Positions 17,930 through 25,845 are shown, counted from the stretch's first letter. The stretch: 40,885 nucleotides of DNA from Anaerolineaceae bacterium (GCA_002699125.1 PABI01000165.1:1-40885); one strand, 5' to 3'. Made by a program: numbers and translations. The notes: generated by a model from the sequence alone, not told the origin.

Positions 17930-18086
17930 TTTGTTCACGCAACTGGCAAATTTGTTCACGGTAAGCTGGAGTAAATAACCTCAAAATCTTCCTAAATCCC
18001 TCAATTTTGGTCAGATAATTACTCGATCACGTTTTGTTCACGCGGGCTAACGCTGTCATCACGCCGCGAAAACTGGTGGTTCACGC
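17930..18086. promoter_or_regulatory. Four iterated TTTGTTCACGC sites in the divergent promoter region
   Basis: TTTGTTCACGC occurs at 17930-17940. TTTGTTCACG is at 17951-17960, TTTGTTCACGC again at 18033-18043, and GTGGTTCACGC at 18076-18086. All are in the same orientation. Start-to-start spacings are 21, 82 and 43 bp, near multiples of two helical turns. An inverted half-site GTGAAC is at about 17862. The whole 301-nt gap between the two divergent genes otherwise holds no gene. SARP-type regulators are known to bind short direct repeats on one face of DNA, so the BTAD protein encoded next door is the natural candidate ligand; this is inference. Confidence 0.6.
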
Positions 18087-18124
18087 CCTCCGTTCAGACT
18101 GAAATCAATCAATTTGAACGGAGG
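18087..18124 (+). promoter_or_regulatory. Hairpin sequestering the protease ribosome-binding site
   Basis: CCTCCGTTCA (18087-18096) pairs perfectly with TGAACGGAGG (18115-18124). The 3' arm contains the Shine-Dalgarno GGAGG that lies 8 nt before the GTG start at 18133. If the 5' arm is within the transcript, translation would be off by default and would need melting or a factor to open it. The GTG start adds to weak initiation. Confidence 0.55.
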
Positions 18125-18132
18125 AAATAACC

Positions 18133-18999
18133 GTGAAACACAAATTACATTATTTAATCTCAATCTTCTTTGCCCTGTTTCTAATGGCCTGCCAAGCTGA
18201 ACGAACCACTGTTGAAGTAGCGGCGAGCTCAAGCCAAATATCGCTGTCAAACACCCTGGTTTCAGATAGAACGAATACGGCTTCTGAAATAATTAATGAA
18301 AATAGATGCCAAAATCCCACTGCTCAATATTTGCAAAATTGTCTTGCCTGGGAAGAACAGATTCTGGCAGTAACGGTTCGCATCGAAATTCATCGCTGGT
18401 TAAGTGAAGAAGGGGTTCGTGGGGAATATATTGACGGCAGTGGTGGACATGCGACTGTTATCGACGGCCGTTACCTCATTACCCATAACCATTTCAGCAT
18501 TCCACTTGAATCGATTGAAGGCACCTCTGGAGAACGATTGAGAATTTCAGTCTACAAGGCGAATGGCGAACTCATATTAGATAGTATGCGACCCACAGCC
18601 TTCACGATTGTTGCGCAAGACCAGGAAACAGTTGTTCTGGATTTTGGCGAATATGTCGATGAGGGTTTGTTTGATATGCTGGACATCCCGTCAGCAGAAT
18701 TTCAAAGTTGGGAATCTTTGGCACTTAGTCCTGGGGCTGAAGTTGCCCAAATCAATTGGGATAACCAGACAGCTTTTGTGGAATGGGTAAACATCAGAAG
18801 CCTGGTAACGGCCGAAGGTACGCCCCGTATCGAGCTGGATAACGGCGTCATCAAGGGCGCATCCGGCGGCGGGATTTTTTGGAACGGTGTACACATCGGC
18901 AACAACTGGACCAGCACAACGGTAAAGGCGGCGAATGATGGCGTAGTGTTGGACGAATTTAGCACGGCGGCTTTGAATTCGAAATGGGTGGGGAATTGA
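18133..18999 (+). CDS. Trypsin-like (chymotrypsin-fold) serine protease lipoprotein
   Basis: This is a 288-residue secreted protein. The signal peptide ends with a lipobox LMAC (Cys20), so it should be membrane-anchored outside the cell membrane. After a linker, a chymotrypsin-like fold is suggested by GSGGHATVI then RYLITHNHF (His120 as catalytic His), VVLDFGEY (Asp170), and KGASGGGIFWNG (Ser244 in the G-x-S-G-G elbow). The full triad order His-Asp-Ser is present. It is not closely similar to HtrA, and I see no PDZ domain. Start is a GTG with SD GGAGG inside a hairpin. Divergence from the BTAD-kinase-nSTAND gene across iterated sites suggests shared control. The Asp assignment is less sure than His and Ser. 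Confidence 0.75.
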   Translation: MKHKLHYLISIFFALFLMACQAERTTVEVAASSSQISLSNTLVSDRTNTASEIINENRCQNPTAQYLQNCLAWEEQILAVTVRIEIHRWLSEEGVRGEYIDGSGGHATVIDGRYLITHNHFSIPLESIEGTSGERLRISVYKANGELILDSMRPTAFTIVAQDQETVVLDFGEYVDEGLFDMLDIPSAEFQSWESLALSPGAEVAQINWDNQTAFVEWVNIRSLVTAEGTPRIELDNGVIKGASGGGIFWNGVHIGNNWTSTTVKAANDGVVLDEFSTAALNSKWVGN

Positions 19000-19004
19000 T
19001 AGGA

Positions 19005-19136
19005 TTACTGCATAAAGGCATAGACGATGGTGGGGCTAACGAGGCCGAAGCCGTTTTTGTGGACTTTGGAAATGGCCGGGGATTCGGCCGTTTCCGTCGG
19101 AACCTCCGCCATGCTGTGCCAACTGTTCTGGATGGG
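19005..19136 (-). pseudogene. Relic of the 3' part of a tag gene
   Basis: Read on the minus strand, this stretch encodes 43 residues from PIQNSW to YAFMQ, then TAA. They match the corresponding 44 residues of the intact Tag (11434-11565) at about 31 positions with one codon deleted. The upstream part of the gene is absent and the zinc-binding C-terminus is lost. The palindrome ACGGCCGT in intact tag has become TCGGCCGT here. The relic lies in the same orientation as intact tag, on the far side of the regulator-protease module. The adjoining 19140-19260 has an open frame of unclear origin that I do not call. Confidence 0.85.
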
Positions 19137-19339
19137 ATTTCAATGTGATTGGCCACCAGCGCTTGAATCATATCAGAGAATGCTTTGCCTGGGCGAAACG
19201 GCCGTATCAATGCCGCCTGTAGTGCAGAAAGCGTTGTTTTTGCCGCCTGCTCAAACGCCATATCAAACGCCTACGTGACGATTACTTTGTTATGCTGCCC
19301 CACGTTAAACAATTCCTTATACAAAAGAGGCAAATTGAA

Positions 19340-20104
19340 ATGAGATTTTTATTGGCAAAGAAGCAACCTTTCAATCTTTCCGCTGCTTTGACGGGGGTTC
19401 GCGGCACTAGCATAGGTCTGTTGCTGTTGATTTTCATCCTGAGCGCGTGTAATGCTGCGGCGGAAACGGCCGTTACCCCCACAACTGGAGCAACAGCGCC
19501 TGCTGTCACATCCGCGGCAGAAACCCCTGCGTCTATCCTGGCAGATTCAACGGCGAGCACCGCCACGGCCACCGCGCCACTTCCCTTGCCGACGGCGACA
19601 GTTCCATCCGGCACAATAATTGAGTCTGATGCGTCGAGCCTGCTGCTGTCACATCCTGAATACCTCTGGCAGCTTACCCTACCGGCCAATTGGGTGGTGA
19701 CGCAGGATTCTGGATTTATGCTCCGGGCCAACAGCCCTGATGAGACCGTTTTTATGCGGCTTCAGGCGCAATTGTGGCCTCAGCCGGAGGCACGTTTGGC
19801 CAGCGCCGAAGCTTACGTGAACCATTGGAAACAGTTTGTCTATGGCGATGTCTTTCCCCTTTACGCCGATGGCCAGCAAATTGCAGAAAGTGAGGTAAGT
19901 GAAGATAAGTTTGGTGGGCCTTACCTGGCTTACGAATTCCACAACAGCGGTAAAGGAATTCATTATTTACAGCTGTATGCCTCCGCCGGTGGTCCTAATT
20001 CCGTGCTGGTTTCCACGTGGACAACGGATGACGATTTTGAGAATACCCTGGGCGTGATGCAAGAAATTATCAACACATTTGAATTGGTAGAGGTGTCTAG
20101 ATGA
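19340..20104 (+). CDS. Secreted lipoprotein with Thr/Ala-rich linker, unknown function
   Basis: The predicted 254-residue protein has a signal peptide with a lipobox (LSAC) near residue 34, followed by an Ala/Thr/Pro-rich linker of about 65 residues. The linker contains a palindrome-encoded Thr-Ala-Val. The C-terminal 150 residues look globular: YLWQLTLPANWVV, FMRLQAQLWPQ, YEFHNSGKGIHYLQLYAS and FENTLGVMQEIINTFE. That pattern (a beta-rich start about 'LPANW' and a final 'I..TFE' helix) recurs in PsbP-like or DUF1795-like secreted proteins, but I would not assign a family firmly. The ATG at 19340 is preferred because AAGAGG sits 10 nt upstream; an earlier ATG at 19292 would only lengthen the signal region. 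Its stop overlaps the next start (ATGA), so they act together. Confidence 0.7.
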   Translation: MRFLLAKKQPFNLSAALTGVRGTSIGLLLLIFILSACNAAAETAVTPTTGATAPAVTSAAETPASILADSTASTATATAPLPLPTATVPSGTIIESDASSLLLSHPEYLWQLTLPANWVVTQDSGFMLRANSPDETVFMRLQAQLWPQPEARLASAEAYVNHWKQFVYGDVFPLYADGQQIAESEVSEDKFGGPYLAYEFHNSGKGIHYLQLYASAGGPNSVLVSTWTTDDDFENTLGVMQEIINTFELVEVSR

Positions 20105-21294
20105 AGAACAAAATAGCCTTTGTCGTAGGCGTCCTGACAGTGGGGATACTCTTTTCTTTGAGTTTCCTCGCCGATAACGCCCGGGTAAGCGCGATGGATC
20201 AGGCGGAATTTAACAGTCGCTTTGGTATTTTTGACGGCGCAATCTGTCCACTGTCTGCAACGCAGCAGCAAGAATCGATTGAAGCGTTCAAGGAAATGGT
20301 GCCAACCTTCCAACATCCGCGCTGTGCTAATTGTCACGGCGGGGGGCAGCCGTTCCAGGCTAACACGGATCATGCCGGGGGGAAATTTGACCTCGTGCTG
20401 GATGCAGACGGTTCCGTATTAACCGAACCAACGTTTGCCGAGTGCCAAAGCTGCCATGGCGGCTTACCGGGCTGGGAGATTCCGCGCAGCAGATTTTCTT
20501 TTGTGGGCAAAGATGCTGTGGAATTATGTCAACAGATGAAAGGCGAGTTGGGTAGGGCCGACAAGTTTATTGACCATATTGCGCGAGATTTGGGTGGAAC
20601 ACCTTTTATTGCCACTGCCTTTGCCGGGATGCGGGGGTTAAATGAAGATGGTATTGATTACTACGAAGCTTTAAACGACAGGAAACCCGTGCCTGAACCG
20701 CCGCCAATCTCTTATGCAGACCTGATCAACCAGGCCCAGGCATGGGTGGATGCCATGGGCGGCGAGTTCAAAGGTGATGACGGCTGCGGCTGTGAACCGC
20801 AAAAGTATGCCCTGCAAATTGATGAGTCGTTGGTAGCCGCTTTTGTTTCAGAAAACGCGCGCATTGATTGGGACGGGCAAACGCAGGTACAAATTCCGCT
20901 GACGTTCAAGGATGATGGCACATTTACCGGGGAAGCAACTTCTTCACGAACGATGAGTGCCGTTTTGACGGCAGAAGTGGGGTGCAGTGGCTCATCTACC
21001 AGCAACGTGCAGTGGCAGGTAAACGGCCGTCTCGATTCAGAGGAGCGATGGATTTACTTCAGTGTACGGTTTACGCCATCAATGGGGTCGGTGAGTTGTA
21101 ATATGTCGGTGCCTTTACCGAATCCGGTGCAGCTGCCGATTCCTATCGATGACTCAGAAAACCCCAATAATCCATTGAAACAGATGGAGATGAGTGCCTA
21201 TGTCGGTGAAACTGAAACCGTGAAACTCAATACAAACGTGGTCGGTAGTGATGTGACGGACACCTTTGTCATAACAATCATTAAGCTGGAGTAG
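20101..21294 (+). CDS. Secreted protein with two c-type heme motifs and a beta-rich C-terminal domain
   Basis: This is a 397-residue protein with an N-terminal signal/anchor helix (residues 1-25). Two CxxCH heme-attachment sites are visible: CANCH (75-79) and CQSCH (115-119), separated by a Gly/Asp-rich loop. The sequence around the first, HPRCANCHGGGQPF, resembles cytochrome-like domains of secreted di-heme proteins. After a Pro linker (about 198-203) the C-terminal half (about 235-397) has alternating beta-strand patterns and six Cys residues, and is not recognisable to me. The gene overlaps the upstream lipoprotein by 4 nt (ATGA). The pair may form an extracellular redox or electron-transfer unit; that is inference. 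An imperfect hairpin follows at 21303-21340. Confidence 0.7.
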   Translation: MKNKIAFVVGVLTVGILFSLSFLADNARVSAMDQAEFNSRFGIFDGAICPLSATQQQESIEAFKEMVPTFQHPRCANCHGGGQPFQANTDHAGGKFDLVLDADGSVLTEPTFAECQSCHGGLPGWEIPRSRFSFVGKDAVELCQQMKGELGRADKFIDHIARDLGGTPFIATAFAGMRGLNEDGIDYYEALNDRKPVPEPPPISYADLINQAQAWVDAMGGEFKGDDGCGCEPQKYALQIDESLVAAFVSENARIDWDGQTQVQIPLTFKDDGTFTGEATSSRTMSAVLTAEVGCSGSSTSNVQWQVNGRLDSEERWIYFSVRFTPSMGSVSCNMSVPLPNPVQLPIPIDDSENPNNPLKQMEMSAYVGETETVKLNTNVVGSDVTDTFVITIIKLE

Positions 21295-21302
21295 TGAGCA
21301 AT

Positions 21303-21340
21303 ACGGCCGTGCTCGCTTAGCATCAAGCGAGTACGGTCGT
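21303..21340 (+). repeat. Stem-loop after the cytochrome-like gene
   Basis: Arms 21303-21318 (ACGGCCGTGCTCGCTT) and 21325-21340 pair at 14 of 16 positions around a 6-nt loop. It begins 8 nt after the stop codon. No proper U-run follows, so termination is possible but not certain. The left arm includes a copy of the iterated palindrome. Confidence 0.55.
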
Positions 21341-21416
21341 TACAGTTCGTTCCTTTGTGTAAAAACAGCGCAAAAATTTGCACATTTCTCCGGTTGAAGT
21401 TTGCGTTTTGGTCAAA

Positions 21417-21445
21417 TTGACAGCGAACACAGGGCATGTTACACT
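21417..21445 (+). promoter_or_regulatory. Sigma-70-type promoter of the sugar-uptake regulon
   Basis: A consensus -35 TTGACA (21417-21422) and a -10 TACACT (21440-21445) are separated by 17 bp. The expected start point is near 21452, giving a leader of about 70 nt before the response regulator ATG at 21525. Confidence 0.7.
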
Positions 21446-21452
21446 GACTTTT

Positions 21453-21464
21453 GTTAACGTTAAC
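21453..21464. promoter_or_regulatory. Operator-like palindrome GTTAACGTTAAC
   Basis: A perfect 12-bp palindrome lies at the expected transcription start, 7 nt past the -10 box. Symmetric sites with a central CG of this kind are typical of LacI-family repressors, and the position suits steric repression. No LacI-type gene is in the window, so the binding protein would be encoded elsewhere. Confidence 0.5.
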
Positions 21465-21524
21465 GAAAGATTTTCCCCTTGTACGCAAAGCACCATCTGG
21501 TGGGCCTTAAACAGGAGAGAGGAG

Positions 21525-23102
21525 ATGTCGTACAAAGTTTTCCTTGTCGAAGATGAAATCGTCGCCAGAGAAGGCATTCGAGACAATGTTGACTGGCACT
21601 CGGCTGGCTTTGAATTCTGCGGCGAAGCGCCTGATGGCGAAATTGCCCTCCCCCTCATCCAAAAATCGCAGCCCGATCTCATCATAACCGATATCAAGAT
21701 GCCTTTCATGGATGGGCTGCAATTGTGCAAGGTGGTCAAGCAGCAAATGCCTTGGGTAAAGATCATTATCCTCAGCGGCCACGATGAGTTCGATTATGCG
21801 CAATCGGCGATTAAGTTGGGGGTCACGGAATATCTGCTCAAGCCAATTAGTGCCAGCGAAATACAAAACGTGCTGCAAACAGTGGCCACAGCGCTCGATC
21901 AGGAAAGTGAAAAGCGAGAAAACCTCAAAGAATTGCAAAGTCAAATCAAGGATGTTCTGGCGCTGCAGCGGGAGCGATTGTTACTTCAATTAGTCGTAGG
22001 CGGCGTCTCTTCCACGGCCGCTATCGAGCAGTGCCGGCAAGTGGGGCTGGATATTATTGCCCAAAATTATTTGGTGATCTTACTCAAAGTTCATTTACAT
22101 GAAGATCATGGACCTATCGATTTCGACCGGTATCATGAAATCCAAAGCATGATCGCTAATTTGGTCAGCAAGCATTCCGGTGCCTTTTTCACCCAAAAAA
22201 GTGTTGAAGAGCTGTTGTTGATTATGACGGGTGAAGAGGTAGAACAACTAAAACAAGATGGATTGTTTTTGGCCGGTCTGATTCAACAAGATATTGAAGC
22301 AGCGACGGGCCATCGTGTGGCCGTGGGCGTAGGGACTGTGCAGCAGCGGCTCACGGATATTTTCCATTCTTTTGCGGCGGCGTTAACGGCCGTAACCCAG
22401 TCACCCCCCAACAAATCCTCTGGCCCACAAAACCACCTGGCCAAAATGCTCAAGCTAGAAACATCAGCCATTGAGCAGCAGTTAAAAAGCGGCCTGATGA
22501 GCGAATTCGACATCTTTTTTGACACCCACCTTCAGCCGCTTGGTGAAGCCGCTCTGCAATCCACCCTCATAAAACATTACCTGTTTGTTGACCTCATATT
22601 AACGGCCGCTCAATTTGTAACCGCGCTGGAAGGCAAAGCCAACCAGGTTATTCCGGTAATGGATGATATTGAAGGATTCCTGGCCGACATTAAAACAATT
22701 GGCCAGATGAGAGAAGCGGTTAGAAGCATATTTTCCGCCGTACTCACGTTCAGAAATGATCAGGCGCAATATGAAAAGAATAAACTCATCTTTCAAGCTA
22801 AAGAGTTTATTGATACCCATTTCAGCGACCCTAGCCTGTTGCTGAATGAAGTGGCGGCCACGGTTAATTTAAGTCCCAGCCATTTCAGCGTTGTTTTTGG
22901 GCGGGAAACGGGCGAATCATTTAAAGATTACCTGACCCGAGTCAGAATAGAACGAGCCAAAGAACTGCTGCGCACGACCAATATGAAATGCTCCGAAGTT
23001 GCTTTTCAAAGTGGCTATAACGATCCGCATTATTTCAGCTACGTCTTCAGAAAAAATACCGGTTTGCCGCCGCAGCAGTTTCGACAATTGCCCCAAAGTT
23101 AA
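21525..23102 (+). CDS. Response regulator with AraC-type DNA-binding domain (YesN-like)
   Basis: This is a 525-residue two-component regulator. The receiver domain (1-120) has the acidic pair Glu9-Asp10, phospho-acceptor Asp56 (IITDIKMP) and the conserved Lys in YLLKP (about 106). A middle helical region of about 270 residues, with a coiled coil near 125-155, links to a C-terminal AraC/XylS double helix-turn-helix (about 425-525): LLNEVAATVNLSPSHFSVVF and then VAFQSGYNDPHYFSYVFRKNTG. The ATG at 21525 is supported by AGGAGAGAGG directly upstream. It is followed by its sensor kinase and a sugar ABC transporter, the classic YesMN arrangement for carbohydrate uptake control. It lies behind a strong promoter and a possible operator. 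Confidence 0.9.
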   Translation: MSYKVFLVEDEIVAREGIRDNVDWHSAGFEFCGEAPDGEIALPLIQKSQPDLIITDIKMPFMDGLQLCKVVKQQMPWVKIIILSGHDEFDYAQSAIKLGVTEYLLKPISASEIQNVLQTVATALDQESEKRENLKELQSQIKDVLALQRERLLLQLVVGGVSSTAAIEQCRQVGLDIIAQNYLVILLKVHLHEDHGPIDFDRYHEIQSMIANLVSKHSGAFFTQKSVEELLLIMTGEEVEQLKQDGLFLAGLIQQDIEAATGHRVAVGVGTVQQRLTDIFHSFAAALTAVTQSPPNKSSGPQNHLAKMLKLETSAIEQQLKSGLMSEFDIFFDTHLQPLGEAALQSTLIKHYLFVDLILTAAQFVTALEGKANQVIPVMDDIEGFLADIKTIGQMREAVRSIFSAVLTFRNDQAQYEKNKLIFQAKEFIDTHFSDPSLLLNEVAATVNLSPSHFSVVFGRETGESFKDYLTRVRIERAKELLRTTNMKCSEVAFQSGYNDPHYFSYVFRKNTGLPPQQFRQLPQS

Positions 23103-23123
23103 AAAGCAGGACTTACGCAGCAG

Positions 23124-23184
23124 AGGACTGGCAGTCCTAAAAATGATAGTTTTATGGCTGTTGCTGTTAAGGACTGCCAGTCCT
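23124..23184. repeat. Paired palindromes AGGACTGGCAGTCCT between regulator and kinase genes
   Basis: AGGACTGGCAGTCCT (23124-23138) and its exact reverse complement AGGACTGCCAGTCCT (23170-23184) are 31 nt apart. Each copy is itself near-palindromic, so the RNA can form either one large hairpin or two small ones. It lies in the 133-nt gap between regulator and kinase and may set their relative expression, or be a dispersed repeat. Confidence 0.65.
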
Positions 23185-23235
23185 GTGCCTAATTTTAATC
23201 TAGCCTGACGCACTTTTGTTGCAGGAGAGCCAGCC

Positions 23236-24756
23236 ATGATGAATGCTGAGATCATCGTCACTGAACCGACCCCCCGTTATTTAGAAAAGTTCATCACGCT
23301 ATTTGCCAGCGTGCGGTTTTCACTGCGCACCAAAATATTGCTCTCCTTCTTCACCGTCATTTTGCTGCTCTCGGCAATGAATATCCTGTTGATCCTGGAA
23401 GTGATCCGCTTTAACCGGCAGTACGATGCCATTATTACCAACATCACAACCGCCAACAGCATCAATGGTTTCATCAAACCCTCAATTGACACAGAAATGT
23501 GGAATATTGTTTCGGGCAAGACTGAGTTTGATGCAGGCAACCAGTATGAGATTATCCAACAGGTCAACAGCCAGATTGAATCGATGATGGCCAATGCTGA
23601 ATCAGATAAATCCAGAATCAAGCTGGAAGTGATTCACAGAACGATGAATACGCTGGCCCATTACGTGGACAAAATGGGAACGCAGATAGCCGCCGGCAGC
23701 CGGGTTGCCGAGAATGAACAGGTATTGGAGGATATTCGGGGGGTTTCGGCCGTTGTTGAAGACAGCGTTCAGGATTACATGTTGTTTGAGGTTAACCAGG
23801 CCGAACAGCAGTATAAGGCAAACCAGGCGCGCTTCACCCGACTGTCTCTTTTATACATGATTTTGTTGCCGGGCGTGATCGGCTTTTCTATCCTGGCAGC
23901 GTGGATCATTTCTGCCAGCATTTATATTCCTATCAAAAAGCTGCATGATGTAACAACAACAATTACCGGGGAAGATTTACAGGCGCTGGTGACCACGCAC
24001 AACGTGGATGAAATTACGGAATTGGGCATTAGCTTTAACTTGATGATCGGCCGTATCAGAGAATTAGTGAATGCCAAGCTCAGAGAACAAGAAAACCTGA
24101 AAAAAGCAGAACTAAAAGCATTGCAAGCCCAGATAAATCCGCATTTTTTATACAACACGTTGGACACAATTGTTTGGATGGCCGAGTCTAACAAAACCGA
24201 TCAGGTAATCAATATTGTCCGCGCCTTGTCCAGCTTCTTTAGAATCGCTTTGAGCAAGGGCAAAGATTGGATTTCGCTTCGGCAAGAAATTGAGCACGTG
24301 AGCAGTTACCTCACGATCCAAAAAATGCGCTATCGAGACATTCTAGACTACAGAATTGAAGTGGAAGAGGAATTGCTGGACAGCACAATTTTGAAGCTAA
24401 CCCTCCAGCCGCTGGTTGAAAATGCCTTGTACCATGGCATTAAAACAAAAAGAAATGGCGGTACGATTGTGGTGCAGGCAAAAAGGGCTGGCGAGGATAA
24501 AGTGTTGTTAAATGTACAAGATGATGGCGTTGGTTTTACGCCCTATAAATTGGCACAACTCCAGGAATCTTTGGCAGAAGATTTAGATGAAGTTTCTATG
24601 GGGGAGGGTGGATTTGGCTTGCGGAATGTACACAAACGAATCCAACTTTATTATGGCAAGGAGTACGGACTTTCTATTCAAAGTCAATATCGGGGTGGCA
24701 CACACGTGTCGGTAACCATACCGCGACGGTGTACACCGGACCGACAAGGTATATGA
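23236..24756 (+). CDS. Membrane sensor histidine kinase (YesM-like)
   Basis: This is a 506-residue sensor. TM1 lies near residues 31-55. An extracytoplasmic helical sensor region of about 150 residues follows, then TM2 (about 207-230) and a HAMP domain (about 231-285). The His_kinase domain has phospho-acceptor His303 (INPHFLYNTLDT), and the HATPase domain has the N-box (LTLQPLVENALYHGI) and G-boxes (DDGVGF, GFGLRNV). This is the HPK8/YesM architecture, usually paired with AraC-type regulators that switch on sugar transport. AGGAGAG precedes the ATG. It overlaps the next gene by 4 nt (ATGA), so kinase and binding protein are translated together. The ligand may be presented by the adjacent YtfQ-like protein; this is inference. 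Confidence 0.9.
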   Translation: MMNAEIIVTEPTPRYLEKFITLFASVRFSLRTKILLSFFTVILLLSAMNILLILEVIRFNRQYDAIITNITTANSINGFIKPSIDTEMWNIVSGKTEFDAGNQYEIIQQVNSQIESMMANAESDKSRIKLEVIHRTMNTLAHYVDKMGTQIAAGSRVAENEQVLEDIRGVSAVVEDSVQDYMLFEVNQAEQQYKANQARFTRLSLLYMILLPGVIGFSILAAWIISASIYIPIKKLHDVTTTITGEDLQALVTTHNVDEITELGISFNLMIGRIRELVNAKLREQENLKKAELKALQAQINPHFLYNTLDTIVWMAESNKTDQVINIVRALSSFFRIALSKGKDWISLRQEIEHVSSYLTIQKMRYRDILDYRIEVEEELLDSTILKLTLQPLVENALYHGIKTKRNGGTIVVQAKRAGEDKVLLNVQDDGVGFTPYKLAQLQESLAEDLDEVSMGEGGFGLRNVHKRIQLYYGKEYGLSIQSQYRGGTHVSVTIPRRCTPDRQGI

Positions 24757-25769
24757 GAACAATGAACGGGTTTCTAAAACGGATACGTTTCAGTTTTATC
24801 TTGTTGATTCTTGTTCTTGCAGCCTGTCAGTCAGATGCAGGATCAAATGCAGCGGATTCTGTTTCCTTGGCAGGAGTAGATGATGGCACAATAGCTTATG
24901 AAGAATTGGTCGTTGGTTATTCTCAAATCGGGGCTGAGAGCGAGTGGCGCACGGGGAATACCACCTCCATCAAAGAGGCGGCCGAGAGTCTAGGTGTGGA
25001 ATTAATCTTTTCCGATGGCCAGCAGAAACAGGAGAATCAAATAAGAGCGATTCGCACGTTTATTGCCCAGCAGGTTGACGTGATTGGGGTTTCTCCTGTT
25101 GTCGAAACGGGTTGGGATTCTGTTTTTCAGGAAGCGAAAGATGCCGGAATTCCTGTCATCTTGGTCGACAGACGGGCCGATGTAGCTGAGGATTTGTATG
25201 CCAGCTATTTGGGGTCAGATTTTGTGGAAGAGGGGCGCAACGCGGCCAAGGTGATGGTGGATTTGCTGGGCGGGGAAGGCAATCTTGTTGAGCTAGTTGG
25301 CACGGTCGGTTCGGCACCGGCCATTGATCGCTATGCAGGGTTTCGCGAAGTCCTCCAGGATTATCCGGGGATGAAGATCATTGCCTCCGAAACAGGCGAC
25401 TTTACCAGGGCGAAGGGGGAAGAGGTTATGGGCGATTTCTTGCGGCTTTATGGCGATGAAATTGACGCCGTCTATTCCCATAATGATGATATGGCCATTG
25501 GGGCAATTCGGGCCATTGAAGCGTATGGCTTAAAGCCGGGCGAAGACATTAAGATTGTGTCTATTGACGCTATTCGCGACGCGTTTCAGGCTATGATTGA
25601 CGGCAAGTTGAACGCCACCATTGAATGTAATCCACTGCTTGGGCCTCAGTTTTTTGAGCTGGCTTTAAAAGTGGTGAACGGTGAATCGGTGCCCAAATGG
25701 ATACCGTCTGAGGAAAAGATTTATTTTCCGGAAGATGCCGCAGAGATTTTGCCGTCGCGGCGGTATTGA
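24753..25769 (+). CDS. ytfQ: Galactofuranose-type sugar-binding lipoprotein, copy 1
   Basis: This is a 338-residue periplasmic-binding-protein-like lipoprotein of the LacI/ribose-binding fold. The start ATG overlaps the kinase stop (ATGA). The lipobox is LAAC near residue 25. The mature part matches E. coli YtfQ: GYSQIGAESEWRTGN, SDGQQKQENQIRAIRTFIAQ, ETGDFTRAKGEEVM and YSHNDDMAIGAIRAIE. YtfQ binds galactofuranose and related furanoses. A close paralogue follows at 26013, differing mainly in the linker and a few pocket-near positions. A terminator follows this gene, so copy 1 may be a low-level sensor subunit co-made with the kinase, while copy 2 serves bulk uptake; that division is inference. 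Confidence 0.88.
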   Translation: MRTMNGFLKRIRFSFILLILVLAACQSDAGSNAADSVSLAGVDDGTIAYEELVVGYSQIGAESEWRTGNTTSIKEAAESLGVELIFSDGQQKQENQIRAIRTFIAQQVDVIGVSPVVETGWDSVFQEAKDAGIPVILVDRRADVAEDLYASYLGSDFVEEGRNAAKVMVDLLGGEGNLVELVGTVGSAPAIDRYAGFREVLQDYPGMKIIASETGDFTRAKGEEVMGDFLRLYGDEIDAVYSHNDDMAIGAIRAIEAYGLKPGEDIKIVSIDAIRDAFQAMIDGKLNATIECNPLLGPQFFELALKVVNGESVPKWIPSEEKIYFPEDAAEILPSRRY

Positions 25770-25821
25770 GGTGTGTCCTACCTCCCATCCAAAAAAATCC
25801 AACATTCATCCAAAAAAATCG

Positions 25822-25845
25822 AACCCTCCACCAGGAGGGTTTTTT
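25822..25845 (+). terminator. Rho-independent terminator between the two binding-protein genes
   Basis: AACCCTCC pairs with GGAGGGTT around ACCA and runs into a T-tract. It lies 52 nt after the stop of copy 1. Just upstream, CATCCAAAAAAATC occurs twice (25786-25799 and 25807-25820), 21 bp apart. Confidence 0.85.

Noticed and set aside
19141..19261. Possible small gene on the minus strand beside the tag relic
   Set aside because: About 40 residues, no ribosome-binding site, no recognisable similarity; it runs into the relic in the wrong frame. It may be further decayed sequence.
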